Both the position numbers and the translations under genes were made by a program. Positions 10,214 to 19,212 of a stretch of 64,000 nucleotides of DNA are shown here, piece by piece. Source of the DNA: JADKAV01 sp963733395 (GTDB taxonomy: Bacteria; Actinomycetota; Actinomycetes; S36-B12; UBA10799). Below the pieces are notes generated by a model. The model searched no databases. It saw nothing but the letters and a program-made list of their open reading frames with translations, and was not told the origin of the DNA. The stretch's first letter is position 1. The number at the start of each line of letters is the position of its first letter. Location of the stretch: assembly GCA_963733395.1 (NCBI GenBank), contig CAVTCZ010000021.1, forward strand, positions 208,889-272,888, given 5' to 3'.

Positions 10214-11570
10214 TGATCGTGCCCAACCCCGTGATCAGCACCGCACCCAGCAGCGCCGTCCCGATGGCCGCACCCACCTGCCGCGAGGTCGACTGCACGG
10301 CCGAGGCCATCCCGGACTCCGCGACCGGCACCTCCGAGAGGATCACGCCGGTGAGCTGGGCGGTGGCGAAACCGACGCCCATGCCGTAGACGAACAAGCC
10401 CGGCGCCATCATCCACCCGGTCACTGAGGTGGACAGCACGACCGCGATCCACAGCACGCCGATGACCTCCAGGGCCATGCCGAGCCGCAGCACCGGGACC
10501 GGTCCCATCCGCTTGGCCATGCCGGCGCCGAGGCCGCTGGCCAGGAACGACCCGGCGGCCAGCGCCAGCAGGATCACGCCGGTCTCCAGGGCGTCGTATC
10601 CGATGACCGACTGCAGGAACAGCGGCAGGATGAACAGCAGCCCGAACTCCCCGAGACTGACGATCGCCGCGACGGCGTTGCCCATCCCGAAGGTGCGGAT
10701 CCGGAACAGCACGAGGTCGACCATCACGACCTTGCCGGCCTTCTTGCGCCGGGCCTCGACCCACACGAACGAGGCCACCAGGACGGCCGACAGCACCAGG
10801 GCGACGCCGGGGGCGGAGATGTTGTCCAACGGCCAGTCGAACCCCGCGGCGCTGAACTGCTTCTTGGGCTTGATCCATCCGTAGTTCTGCCCCTCGATCA
10901 GCCCGAAGATCAAGGCGGCCAGTCCCAGCGTCCCCAACAGCGCGCCGGGCAGGTCGATGCCGCGCTTGTCGACGGTGTCCCGGGTTTCCGGGACCAGCAG
11001 CAGCACGCCGATGACCACCGCGATCGCGATGGGTACGTTGATCAGGAAGGCCCAGTGCCAGGTGGCGTAGGTGGTGAGCCACCCGCCGACCAGCGGGCCG
11101 AGGGCGGCCATGCCGCCGATGGTCGCGCCCCAGACGGCGAAGGCGATGGCCCGGTCCTTTCCCCGGTACACGGCGTTGAGCACGGATAGCGAGGCCGGCA
11201 GGATCATCGCGGCGGCCACGCCCTGCAGGCCACGGGCGGCGATCAGTTGTCCCGAGCTGCCCGAGGACGCGACCAGAACGCTGGCGACGGCGAACAACGA
11301 GACGCCGGAGACGAACATCAGCCGGCGGCCGACGATGTCCGACAGTCGTCCGGACAGCAGCAGCAGCGAGGCGAACAGCAACGCGTAGATCGCGTTGACC
11401 CATTCGGCGTCCGTGGTGGTGAGGTCGAGGTCCTCGATGATGGTCGGGAGGGCGACGTTCACGACCGTCGCGTCGAGGATGATCATGGCCACGCCGAGGG
11501 CCAGGAACAGCAGGGCGACCCAGCGCTTCCTGCCGGTCAGGGCCGACGTCGTGTTCGTGTCAGTGGTCAC
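10176..11570 (-). CDS. MFS multidrug exporter, duplicate copy B (C-terminally truncated)
   Basis: 464 residues. The first ~452 match copy A almost exactly; after LITGLGTIS the frame runs into the DUF6325 remnant and ends in about a dozen unrelated residues. About 88 C-terminal residues, roughly the last two membrane segments, are lost, so the pump is probably non-functional or altered. Like copy A it begins with GTG and overlaps its own tetR copy. Whether it is translated is unknown. Confidence 0.85.
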   Translation of the reverse strand: MTTDTNTTSALTGRKRWVALLFLALGVAMIILDATVVNVALPTIIEDLDLTTTDAEWVNAIYALLFASLLLLSGRLSDIVGRRLMFVSGVSLFAVASVLVASSGSSGQLIAARGLQGVAAAMILPASLSVLNAVYRGKDRAIAFAVWGATIGGMAALGPLVGGWLTTYATWHWAFLINVPIAIAVVIGVLLLVPETRDTVDKRGIDLPGALLGTLGLAALIFGLIEGQNYGWIKPKKQFSAAGFDWPLDNISAPGVALVLSAVLVASFVWVEARRKKAGKVVMVDLVLFRIRTFGMGNAVAAIVSLGEFGLLFILPLFLQSVIGYDALETGVILLALAAGSFLASGLGAGMAKRMGPVPVLRLGMALEVIGVLWIAVVLSTSVTGWMMAPGLFVYGMGVGFATAQLTGVILSEVPVAESGMASAVQSTSRQVGAAIGTALLGAVLITGLGTISSAPQSAGPAAS

Positions 11571-12217
11571 GGGATTCTCTTTCTGTGTTCGCGTCGTAGA
11601 GCTCGAGCAGCGCCCCTTCGTGGGGCACGCCCTCGCGGGTGTAGATGCCGGATTCGAGGATTTCGATGGTCGTGCGGTACATGCGCTGCAGGCCTTCGGG
11701 GTGCAGGATGTCGGCGCCGGTCGCCTTGTGGACGGCGCCGCTGAGCAGGAAGGGGCCCAGCCGCAGCATGACCAGGATCGCCGCGCGCATGTCCGGGTCG
11801 TCGGTGGACTTGAGGTATCCCTTGGCGGTCATGGCGCTCGAGCGACTGCTTGGTCAGTTCGACGATGTCGGCCACCAGCGCGTTGGCCCGGGGGGAGTCG
11901 TCGCTGGCCTGCTTCATGAGGTAGCGCATCAACGGCGGCGCAGCGTCGGTCACGCCACCGAACTGGCTCATCGCCTCTGTCGGCTGGCGGTCGCCGGCGC
12001 GGGCGAGCATGTCGCGGAAGAAGTCGAAGACGTACGCGTCGCAGGCTTCCCGCAGGCCTTCCTTCGAGCCGAAGTGGTGCAGGATCAGCGCTGGGGAGAC
12101 GCCGGCGTCCGCAGCGATCGTGCGCACGGAAGTGCCCGCGTAGCCATCGGTGCCGAACCGTTCGAGCGCGGCGTCGCGGATCCTGGCCGAGGCCGTGAGA
12201 TCCGCTTCTGAACGCAT
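11560..12217 (-). pseudogene. TetR repressor, duplicate copy B (frameshifted)
   Basis: Identical to copy A through the helix-turn-helix and up to TKQSLE. There, at about 11833-11840, one inserted base changes the frame, and the remaining C-terminal ~90 codons are read correctly only in another frame. Copy A has gcctccagc where copy B has gcgctcgagc. Several silent differences cluster next to the indel. The DNA-binding half is intact, the ligand-binding half is disrupted. Confidence 0.85.
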
Positions 12218-12227
12218 GTTCAATACC

Positions 12228-12243
12228 TTAAACGATCGTTCAG
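12228..12243. promoter_or_regulatory. TetR operator, copy B
   Basis: TTAAACGATCGTTCAG: the copy-A operator with one outer base changed, which slightly weakens the outer symmetry. It ends 11 bp upstream of the second tetR start. Confidence 0.65.
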
Positions 12244-12608
12244 CCGGATTGCGCGGCGGGGCGGCCTTGGGCCGTGCGCCGCTGGATGCTGGCCGGCGAT
12301 TGCCACAAAGGTGCAGCGACAATTCCCGGTTTGTCACGAAGGTGGCCGGTTTGCGCTATCCACCCCGCGCACCTTCGTGACACCCACCGGCGGGCGGCAC
12401 ACCTTCGTCACAATCGCACCCGGGGAGGCCAGACCCCGCGCCGATGCGGCCCTGTGACGTCCGAAGCTGGATCAGAGCCACCAAGAGAGCCGGCTTCGGA
12501 CTCCTCTCATGGCGCAACTACCGCAGCCGCATGACCCGACTGGACCCTCCTACCCACTCTGACCGTCCGCTGGAATCCGAAGGTCCGGTGTCCCTCGCCG
12601 GACACGAC
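12244..12608. other. Spacer with 13-bp inverted repeat, copy B
   Basis: Duplicate of the copy-A spacer. The inverted repeat TGTCACGAAGGTG / CACCTTCGTGACA lies at 12332-12344 and 12370-12382 and is unchanged, while flanking bases show small indels. No supported gene. Confidence 0.6.
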
Positions 12609-12642
12609 GAAGCCCCGGCACCGCCAAAGGCACCGGGGCTTC
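12609..12642 (-). terminator. Terminator-like hairpin after SHOCT gene copy B
   Basis: Same 10-bp GAAGCCCCGG / CCGGGGCTTC stem as in copy A, just downstream of the second SHOCT gene. Confidence 0.6.
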
Positions 12643-12652
12643 GCGAGGGTTG

Positions 12653-12967
12653 CTAGGAGTTGAGGATCTTCGCCTTCTCGGCGGCGAACTCCTCGTCGGT
12701 CAGGACACCGGAGTTCTTGAGTTCACCGAGCTGCTTGAGCTGCTCCATCTTGTCGTCGTTCATGCCGCCCGCGGCGGGTACGGGTTCGGGTGCTGGCGCC
12801 GGCGCAGCTGCCTGCTGCTGCGCGGCAGCCTCCTGCTGTTTGGCAGCGGCCTTCTTCTCCTGTTTGTTGCGTACCGCGCCGCTCGCAGCGGTGGCGGTCC
12901 CGGCGACGACGGCGGTACGCGCCACCGTCCCGACCAGTCCGGGTCGTCCCATTCGACGTCGTCTCAT
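12653..12967 (-). CDS. SHOCT-domain small protein, duplicate copy B
   Basis: 104 residues, the same protein as copy A. The ATG lies one base after the stop codon of DUF6325, and its AGGAGG ribosome site is inside the end of that gene, so the two are coupled. DUF6325 and SHOCT genes are often neighbours in actinobacteria. Function unknown; the basic N-terminus and Gln/Ala linker suggest a membrane-peripheral or scaffold role, which is inference. Confidence 0.8.
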   Translation of the reverse strand: MRRRRMGRPGLVGTVARTAVVAGTATAASGAVRNKQEKKAAAKQQEAAAQQQAAAPAPAPEPVPAAGGMNDDKMEQLKQLGELKNSGVLTDEEFAAEKAKILNS

Positions 12968-12968
12968 G

Positions 12969-13409
12969 TCAGTCCTCCTGGAGTGCTTCGATGGCTGCGG
13001 CAACGGTCTCGTGCGGGATGCGCAGGTAGCTGATCAACTGGCCGCCGGACCCGCGGATTGCGGCGCTGAGCCGCGACGCCCACGTGTTCTCCCAGACGAC
13101 GACCAGTGCCGAGGAGTCGGGGTCGAGGCCCTCTGCCATGCCCATGAGGTCCTCGTCGTTGAGCAGGTCCAACTGCGACTCGGTGATGTCGGCGAAGGCA
13201 TCCGCAACTGCGGCGTCCTCCACCTCGACGAAGGCGGCGTTGCCCTCGGCGTCCTTGGTCAGGAAGGCGAGGTCGATGATGCGCACGGTGCCGTCCTGTT
13301 GGAGTTCGGCCAGCGCGGGGGCAACCTCGCCGTTGAAGTCGTTGCCTTCGAAAAGTACGACGGCGACGTCGACCGGACCAACGGTGTCCGGATCGGGGAT
13401 GTCGGGCAT
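12969..13409 (-). CDS. DUF6325 family protein
   Basis: 146 residues from the ATG after AGAGG (MPDIPDPDTVGPVDVAVVLF). Acidic. The typical family parts are visible: GPVDVAVVLFEG at the N-terminus, a middle VRIIDLAFLTKD, SALVVVWENTWA around residue 108 and an amphipathic C-terminal helix. It is the intact copy; its 3' end was caught in the tandem duplication (remnant at 10111-10213). It leads a two-gene unit with the SHOCT gene. No biochemical role is known. Confidence 0.75.
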   Translation of the reverse strand: MPDIPDPDTVGPVDVAVVLFEGNDFNGEVAPALAELQQDGTVRIIDLAFLTKDAEGNAAFVEVEDAAVADAFADITESQLDLLNDEDLMGMAEGLDPDSSALVVVWENTWASRLSAAIRGSGGQLISYLRIPHETVAAAIEALQED

Positions 13410-13680
13410 GGATTTTCCTCTCTGGGGGTGCTCCCTTGTTCTACCGCAGGATCGGCAAGGATGCGAGGCCACCATCGTGCGCGCATGCGGCGCCTCGGAT
13501 CCGGCGCAGCGCCGCGCGGGCAGGTCCGTGGACAACTGCTGGCCCAGTGGCTGCCAAGCGGGCCATCCGGGCGAGTGCCGCCGAACGCTGCGCGACGACC
13601 CGCCCGAAGCGCGACGCTCATCGCTCGCACTGCTCCGCAGCACTTCCGCGACGCATTGTCAGCGGCCTAGGATGGCCCCC

Positions 13681-15094
13681 ATGCCCATCGCAGGTCCGCC
13701 GCCGCAGCCGTCGCGCCGGGTCTTCCTGGCCGGGATGGTCGCAGCTGTGGGCGCGGTCGGTCTCGGAGCGTGCGGGGAACCGACGCAGACCGGCGGTCAG
13801 CCGGTACCGGTCCCGGTCACCGACCCGGGCGGCGACCACCCGAACCTGGTGATGATCGTCAGCGACGACCACCGCTGGGATCACGTCTCTTACCATCCGG
13901 CCCACCCGCCGTTCCTGAGCACGCCCAACCTGGACCGGCTCGCGGGGCAGGGGATGGTGGGCGCCAACGCGTTCGTGACGACGGCCCTGTGCAGCCCGTC
14001 GCGCGGGACCTTCCTGTCGGGGCAGTACGCGAGCCGGCACGGGGTCCAGAACAACCTCACGTCCTGGAACCCGCAGACAGAGACCTTCTTCGAGCCGCTG
14101 ATGGCCGCCGGATACGACTGCGCGTTCATCGGCAAGTGGCACATGCCCGGGCAGCTGCCCGACCTGCGCGGGGTGAACACGTTCATCACCTTCACCGCGG
14201 AGGAGGGACAGGGCCAGTACAACGACTGCCCGCTGCTCATCGACGGGGTCATGACCGAACGCCCGGACACCTACATCACCGACGACCTGACCGACCTGGC
14301 CCTGGAGTGGATCGCAGCCCGGCCGCCCGGCAAGCCGTACGCGCTGTGGCTGGCGCACAAGGCGGTGCACCACCGGTTCATCCCACCCGAGCGGTTCGCT
14401 GGAGCGCTCGCCGACGCCGACCTGTCCAACCTGCCGCCGGAGTCGTTCGCCTTCCAGTCGCTGATGGACGAGAACGTGTGGGAGGGCACGCTCGGGAACC
14501 TGCAGACCCTGTACCGCCGCTACTGCGAGACCCTGCTCGGTCTCGACGACCAGATCGGGCGGGTGCTCGACGAGGTTGACCTCCAGGACACCTACGTCGT
14601 CTACACCAGCGACAACGGCTACTCGTGGGGCGAGCACGTCCTGACCGGCAAGCGCTGGCCTTACGAGGAGAACACCCGCGTGCCGTTCATCGCGGCCGGT
14701 CCGGGGATCGAACCGGGCAGCACCGACGCGCTCATCCTCAACGCCGACCTGGCTCCGACACTGCTGGACTGGGCCGGGGTTGAGCCCCTTCCCGACGCCC
14801 AGGGGCAGTCGGTGGCGGAGCGTGCTGTCCGGTACCGGGAGCCCGGTGCGCGACGAGTTCATGTACGAGTACTTCCCCGACTACCCGTACCACGTGCCGG
14901 GCCTGCAGGCGGTCCGCGACGACCGCTGGTTGTACATCGAGTACGACACCGGCCCAGCGCCGCAACTGTTCGACATCGTCGTGGATCCGCGGACGCAGAC
15001 CGACCTCGCCGCGGCCGAACCGCAGAGGGTCGCCGAGATGGCCGCGCGGCTGCAAGCGCTGCGGGAGCGGGTCGACGCCGGCGGTGTGGTGTGA
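13681..15094 (+). CDS. Tat-exported sulfatase lipoprotein, one frameshift
   Basis: Formylglycine-dependent sulfatase. The N-terminus has a twin-arginine signal (SRRVFLAGMVAAVGAVG) followed by lipobox LGAC. An ATG at 13672 is an alternative start. Catalytic motif CSPSRGTFLSG holds the cysteine converted to formylglycine. Metal ligands are seen in IVSDDH near the start and YTSDNGY late in the domain. A frame break at about 14825 separates SVAERAV from LSGTGSPVRDEFMYEYFPD; both sides are sulfatase-like, and the joined protein has ~471 residues. The downstream membrane gene overlaps its stop (GTGA). The substrate is not inferable. Confidence 0.85.
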
Positions 15095-15642
15095 GAACGG
15101 CGCGCGTCGGGCTCGCGCTGGTGCCCGGTGCGGTTGTCCTATTGGCGTCCTGGTTCGTCGGCACCTACGCCGGCCGGTACCAGGTGCTGGGTGCGGCCTA
15201 CGGCCCGCTGCTCAATGCGGGCGTGCTGCTGCGCGCGTTCGGCATGTTCGCGTCGGTGGTTCTGGTGTGGGGGGCGTTGCGATCACGTGGGGCTGGACGC
15301 GGGGTGCTGGCCCTTGCGATCCTGTCCGGCCCGATCACCTATGGGATCGTCGCCGCGATCGGTGCGCTGGACTACTTCCCGCCCGGCCAGGCGGCGTACT
15401 ACGGGATCAATCCGCTGTTCATCGCTGCCATCGCCGGGCAGTGTGCGGCCGCTGGCTTCGCGGAGGTGCTGTGGCGCTGGTGGTCCCGTCGGCGGGGTCG
15501 GGATGTCGGGCGCCCGATGACGCTGGGTACTGCAGCCACGGTCGTAGGGGGTCTGGCCGTGGTGTTCTTCACGGTGCTCTACCAGGGCGGGGTGCCGTTC
15601 TTCTACGTCTACCAGCGCGGGTACCTGTGGCTGTTCACGTGA
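15091..15642 (+). CDS. Membrane protein coupled to the sulfatase gene
   Basis: 183 residues from the GTG that overlaps the sulfatase stop codon. Five hydrophobic segments are visible (around residues 7-27, 38-60, 68-92, 104-124 and 148-170), with a basic cytosolic loop RRRGRDVG. I recognise no family. Translational coupling suggests a role alongside the exported sulfatase, for instance assembly or anchoring, but this is inference only. Confidence 0.65.
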   Translation: MRTARVGLALVPGAVVLLASWFVGTYAGRYQVLGAAYGPLLNAGVLLRAFGMFASVVLVWGALRSRGAGRGVLALAILSGPITYGIVAAIGALDYFPPGQAAYYGINPLFIAAIAGQCAAAGFAEVLWRWWSRRRGRDVGRPMTLGTAATVVGGLAVVFFTVLYQGGVPFFYVYQRGYLWLFT

Positions 15643-15805
15643 GGCCCGGGGTGGGGATTGCGGCACTCGCCCGGCCGACCGGTGGGGGTCCGGGCTGACA
15701 TCCTGACTGGTTGCGGGGGGTCAGGCGGGATGCTTCTAGCAACGCTCGCTGCATCTCTCGGACACATATAAAACGAACTGCCGTTATTCCTTATATATTG
15801 GAAGC
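15643..15805 (+). promoter_or_regulatory. AT-rich promoter region of the fic gene
   Basis: After a GC-rich stretch the DNA turns unusually AT-rich at about 15767-15800, with TATAAAAC and CTTATATATT boxes. These could be the -35/-10 region for the gene starting at 15806. The base composition differs from all neighbouring spacers. Confidence 0.5.
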
Positions 15806-16984
15806 GTGGATGCCAACAACTTTGTATCTCCGGAATGGGGTCGGCCGATTACCGTGGCCGGGCCGGCGCCGTACACAGCATTCGCCCCAGAACCACTTCC
15901 TCGGACGCTGACCCTGGAGGGTGAGGTGATCATGCGACTGTCCGAGGCCGATGCGGCGCTTGGCCGGCTCGCAGGAGCAGGCAGGCTGCTCCCCAACCCG
16001 CATCTGTTGGTCAACGCGTACATCACACGCGAAGCTGTGGCGAGTTCGCGCATCGAAGGAACCGAGGCATCGGTAACGGAGGTCTTCGAGGCCGCGGCGA
16101 CGGGGCACTCCAAGGCAGACGTACGTGAGGTGACCAACTACGTGAAGGCCATGGAGCACGGCATTGAGCGTCTGCAGGGCGGTCTGCCGCTGTCGATGAG
16201 ACTGATCAAGGAAATGCACGATCTGCTGATGAGCGGCGTACGAGGACAGGAGCGAACGCCCGGGGAGGTGCGTCGTAGTCAGAACTGGATCTCTTCGCCC
16301 GACAACACCCCGAGGAGCGCGCGATTCGTGCCACCGCCGATGGATCTAGTTCAAGACGCGCTGACAGACTGGGAGCGCTACATCCACGACGAGGAACCTC
16401 GGCTGCCGCTGTTGATTCGGTGTGCTTTGCTGCACTACCAGTTCGAGACTATCCATCCGTTCCTTGACGGAAACGGAAGGCTGGGCCGGTTGTTCATCGT
16501 GCTCTATCTGAACGACCGGGGACGACTACCAGCACCACTGCTGTACGTGTCCAACTACTTCGAGCAGCGCAAGTCCGAGTACTTCGACCGCCTTCAGTAT
16601 GTGCGGGAACGCGGCGAGATTCGCGAATGGTTGATCTTCTTCCTTGATGCCATCCGGGTGCAGGCAATGGATGCCTTTACCCGAGCGGAAGTGTTATCTG
16701 ACTACCGGGAGCAATGCAGGGGCGCGCTTGCAGGATCGCGCAGTCGGGCGATCGAAATCGTGGACCTGCTTCTGACCAACCCGATACTGACGGTGAACTA
16801 CGTTCGTCGACAGTTGGCCGTCAGTCAGCCGGGCGCGACCAACCTCTTGAAGCAGCTGCGGGATCTGACGATCCTCGAGGAGATCGGCGAGGGCCGTGGC
16901 CGTCAGCACTTGTGGGTGGCCCCGAAGGTCCTGGAGGTCCTCGATCCGCAGTTTGCCGGAGCAGCCAATCTCGGCTCCCGGTAA
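15806..16984 (+). CDS. Fic family protein (AMPylase-type) with built-in inhibitory helix
   Basis: 392 residues from a GTG preceded by GGAAG. The Fic core motif HPFLDGNGRLGRL (around residue 218) is complete, including the catalytic His and the Gly-Asn-Gly-Arg nucleotide loop. The N-terminal inhibitory helix motif SSRIEGT (around residue 80) has the (S/T)xxxE(G/N) form of self-inhibited class II Fic enzymes. The C-terminus has a winged-helix-like segment. Such proteins transfer AMP or other nucleotides to hydroxyl side chains. It is a single gene with its own AT-rich promoter, suggesting separate acquisition. The target is unknown. Confidence 0.92.
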   Translation: MDANNFVSPEWGRPITVAGPAPYTAFAPEPLPRTLTLEGEVIMRLSEADAALGRLAGAGRLLPNPHLLVNAYITREAVASSRIEGTEASVTEVFEAAATGHSKADVREVTNYVKAMEHGIERLQGGLPLSMRLIKEMHDLLMSGVRGQERTPGEVRRSQNWISSPDNTPRSARFVPPPMDLVQDALTDWERYIHDEEPRLPLLIRCALLHYQFETIHPFLDGNGRLGRLFIVLYLNDRGRLPAPLLYVSNYFEQRKSEYFDRLQYVRERGEIREWLIFFLDAIRVQAMDAFTRAEVLSDYREQCRGALAGSRSRAIEIVDLLLTNPILTVNYVRRQLAVSQPGATNLLKQLRDLTILEEIGEGRGRQHLWVAPKVLEVLDPQFAGAANLGSR

Positions 16985-17139
16985 GTACCCGACCAATTGG
17001 GTGTGGAGCCTGTGCCCCGGGACCCGCCCCAGGCGCGGCGGCGGTCGTTGGACACGCACACATGCCGTGTCTGCCGGGCCCTCTGAAACACGGCAGCGCC
17101 CCGCCCGGGCCCAGAGCATCACGAAGCTACTTGCCGACG

Positions 17140-17390
17140 GTGGTGAACACAGCGCTACCTTTGGCCTTTCGCACGACCGCGAACCTGCGCGCCGCGATCG
17201 CTGAGGCCCGGATCCGACAGGTGGAGGTCGCGGCTTTGCTCCACATCAGGCACGGCCACGGATCAACGGCACGAAGGACTGGGAGACGTGGGAGGCTTGA
17301 TGTCGTTGCTCGCCACCTTGGCCTCGACCCCCTCGAACTGATGGGACGGAGAGGGTGGACCACACCGCGGCCTCCGCTCAGCGGCCCCGA
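17140..17390 (+). pseudogene. Remnant of a small XRE-type helix-turn-helix protein
   Basis: From a GTG pair one reads VVNTALPLAFRTTANLRAAI and RQVEVAALLHI, the first half of a lambda-repressor-like helix-turn-helix. RINGTKDWETWEA follows in a second frame, then DVVARHLGLDPLELMGR in the first frame. Joined, this resembles the XRE pattern of recognition helix followed by the helix ending in LGLxPxEL. Two small indels break it. It sits just upstream of tRNA-Arg. Assignment is tentative. Confidence 0.35.
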
Positions 17391-17404
17391 TACACTCGAT
17401 GTAA

Positions 17405-17477
17405 GCGCCCGTAGCTCAACGGATAGAGCATCTGACTACGGATCAGAAGGTTGGGGGTTCGAATCCCTCCGGGCGCG
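17405..17477 (+). tRNA. tRNA-Arg (anticodon ACG)
   Basis: A 73-nt cloverleaf: acceptor GCGCCCG pairs with CGGGCGC, D-arm GCTCAACGGATAGAGC, anticodon stem TCTGA / TCAGA around loop CTACGGA (anticodon ACG), T-arm GGGGG TTCGAAT CCCTC. CCA is not encoded. Its 3' half recurs in degenerate form at 31893-31939, which makes it the likely attachment site for an integrated element. Confidence 0.95.
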
Positions 17478-18199
17478 CCCTTTGTTCTTGCAGGCCAGCG
17501 CATGGTTTCGGGGTCTGCCGATGATCATTCTGGCGGGCCCGGAATCGCGAGTACCGCCATTCGTACCGCCTAGAGATCCGCTTCAGGGGCCAGCGGCTTC
17601 CGCGGCCGGCCCTCGATCGCGAGCCGCGGGCGGGTCATGTAGCCCCAAGAGGCGATTCGCCGCGACGCGCGGCCGCGCGTGATGCGGCGTGGGCCTCCCC
17701 GTAGACCGCGTCCTTTCGGCTCCCTTCTGTTGTCAACCTCGCTATTGCACGTCAACCACGTGAAAGAGCGAGGCTAGTCCTCGGCCTCCTGCCCCGGTGA
17801 CGATCCAGAGGTCCTGACATGGGGGCAGGTTGACCGGGTGGCGTTGGCTGGCGCACGTCGACTCCGTCGTCCTAGCGGACCCGTTGCGCAGTGATCGGCG
17901 GAGTGCCGGACGTTCGCGATGTCGACTGGGGCATACCGTGCCGAACGACTGCCCGGTCCCCGAACAGCCGCGACCCGCTTCGCCGCTTCGCCGCTTCCGT
18001 CGTGCTGGTCGTCGGGCACCGCCGGCCTCGCTGACCAGCCCCGCCATAGTGGCCAGGTGCCCCACATCGCCGCCTGTCGCGCGCGTTTGGGCAGGCATCA
18101 CCGCCCACCGTGGGCGCTCTGACGCTCCGCCCCGGTGCTGGCGTCAGGAGCGGGTATGCTTGTCTCAAGGATTCCGTGGATCTCAAGAATCGAGTGGTC
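17478..18199. other. Spacer without a supported gene
   Basis: About 720 bases after tRNA-Arg. Open frames exist on both strands but show only the Arg/Pro/Ala-rich composition expected of GC-rich noncoding frames. No ribosome site or recognisable domain was found. Possibly decayed island DNA. Confidence 0.4.
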
Positions 18200-18676
18200 A
18201 TGAACCTTGCGAAGCTCTCGGCCAACGGCCAGATCACCGTTCCAGTCGAGGTGCGCCGTCGGCTTCATCTGGTGCCCGGTGACAAGTTGCTGTTCGTGGA
18301 GAAGCCGAACGGGGAGGTCGTCGTTGCCAAGGCCGGGCTCGCGGCACTGGCCCAGGCTCAGGTCGCGTTCTCCAACGCGGCGGCTGACTTCGGTGTCAGC
18401 GACGACGCCGAGGTCCAGTCGCTGGTCGACGATGTGCGTGGTCGGGTGTCTGATCCGTGTCCTGGTCGACACCAACGTCGTCATCTCGGCGCTGCTGTTC
18501 CCGAACTCGACACCAGCGCGCGCCCTGGCCCTGGTCCTCGACGAGCACCGGCTCGTCCTGACCGACTGGATCATCGACGAACTGCACGAGGTAGTCGAGC
18601 GCAAGCGCCCCGATCTGTTGGCGGCTCTGGACACCTTTCTGGCCGGGATCGACTACGAGCTCGCCAGCCCCGGTGA
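18200..18676 (+). CDS. AbrB/MazE-type antitoxin (3' end disturbed)
   Basis: The ATG starts MNLAKLSANGQITVPVEVRR, the swapped-hairpin DNA-binding domain of AbrB/MazE antitoxins (residues 1-45), followed by a helical toxin-binding tail ending near SLVDDVRGRVSD (about residue 84). From there the frame stays open to 18676 but reads the PIN gene in the wrong frame, so a stop codon was probably lost by a small indel near 18450. Partner of the overlapping PIN toxin gene. Confidence 0.7.
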   Translation: MNLAKLSANGQITVPVEVRRRLHLVPGDKLLFVEKPNGEVVVAKAGLAALAQAQVAFSNAAADFGVSDDAEVQSLVDDVRGRVSDPCPGRHQRRHLGAAVPELDTSARPGPGPRRAPARPDRLDHRRTARGSRAQAPRSVGGSGHLSGRDRLRARQPR

Positions 18677-18866
18677 TCCGAGCGTTCCGATCTCCGATCC
18701 TGATGACCAGCCGATCCTCGACGCTGGCGTGGGCGGCTCCGTCGACGTCATCGTGACCGGCGACAAAGCCTTCCTATCCGTGGGCCTGGACCGCCCCCGC
18801 ATCCTCACGGCCCGGGACTTCCTCGACTGGAACACAACTTCTTCTTCACCATCATGGCGACCATGA
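18432..18866 (+). CDS. PIN-domain toxin (COG1569-like)
   Basis: 144 residues if started at the ATG at 18432; the conserved part begins at LIRVLVDTNVVISALL. Acidic PIN residues are visible: D in VDTN, E in IIDELHEV, D in SDPDDQPILDA and the late D in TGDKAFL. This is the TIGR00305-type toxin often paired with AbrB-like antitoxins, an RNase that degrades tRNA or mRNA. The end SSSPSWRP lies where integrase sequence begins, so the true C-terminus may be cut off. Confidence 0.75.
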   Translation: MCVVGCLIRVLVDTNVVISALLFPNSTPARALALVLDEHRLVLTDWIIDELHEVVERKRPDLLAALDTFLAGIDYELASPGDPSVPISDPDDQPILDAGVGGSVDVIVTGDKAFLSVGLDRPRILTARDFLDWNTTSSSPSWRP

Positions 18867-19206
18867 CCTCGATGTCGCGCTCGGTGATCTTCTGTAGCGG
18901 CTTGGACCCGAACGCCACTCGGGGGTGCTTCAGGTCCATGGTGTAACCACTCATCGCGTTCGCCCTGGTCGTGCGCTCCTTGATCGCCAGCCACTCCTCT
19001 GCCAGTTCGGAGGAACTCGTGCTGACGGGAGCGACGTGCGTGCCACGCTTCCGGTCGGTCATCACTTCGCCTTGCCAGTTCACCGCATCCCGCCGCGAGT
19101 GGAACGTGCGGGTCCGCTGTCGGCGTGGTTCCCCCTGCGCCGCGATGTCCACCACCACGCGGTAGACGAAGGCACCGTCCTGGTACTCGATCCGACGAAT
19201 GCTCAA
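18805..19206 (-). pseudogene. N-terminal fragment of a tyrosine-recombinase integrase
   Basis: About 125 residues of integrase-like sequence from a TTG start (LSIRRIEYQDGAFVYRVVVD). The arm-binding part contains RTRTFHSRRDAVNW and the core-binding part ELAEEWLAIKERTTRANAM followed by LQKITERDIEVMVAMM. The whole catalytic domain (R-H-R-Y) is missing; the frame ends at the junction with the PIN gene around 18833. It lies 1.3 kb from tRNA-Arg, fitting a decayed integrative element. Confidence 0.75.
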
Positions 19207-19212
19207 GCGTCG

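Larger units (their letters stand above)
10214..13071. repeat. Tandem duplication 1, copy B
   Basis: Second copy of the 2.86-kb unit. It runs into the intact DUF6325 gene, so the ancestral order on the minus strand was DUF6325, SHOCT, TetR, MFS. The MFS stayed complete only in copy A and DUF6325 only in copy B, so one full set of each gene survives. Confidence 0.9.

Noticed and set aside
17742..18101. Minus-strand gene downstream of tRNA-Arg
   Set aside because: Open frame of 119 codons without domain, convincing start or codon pattern; left as gene-free spacer.
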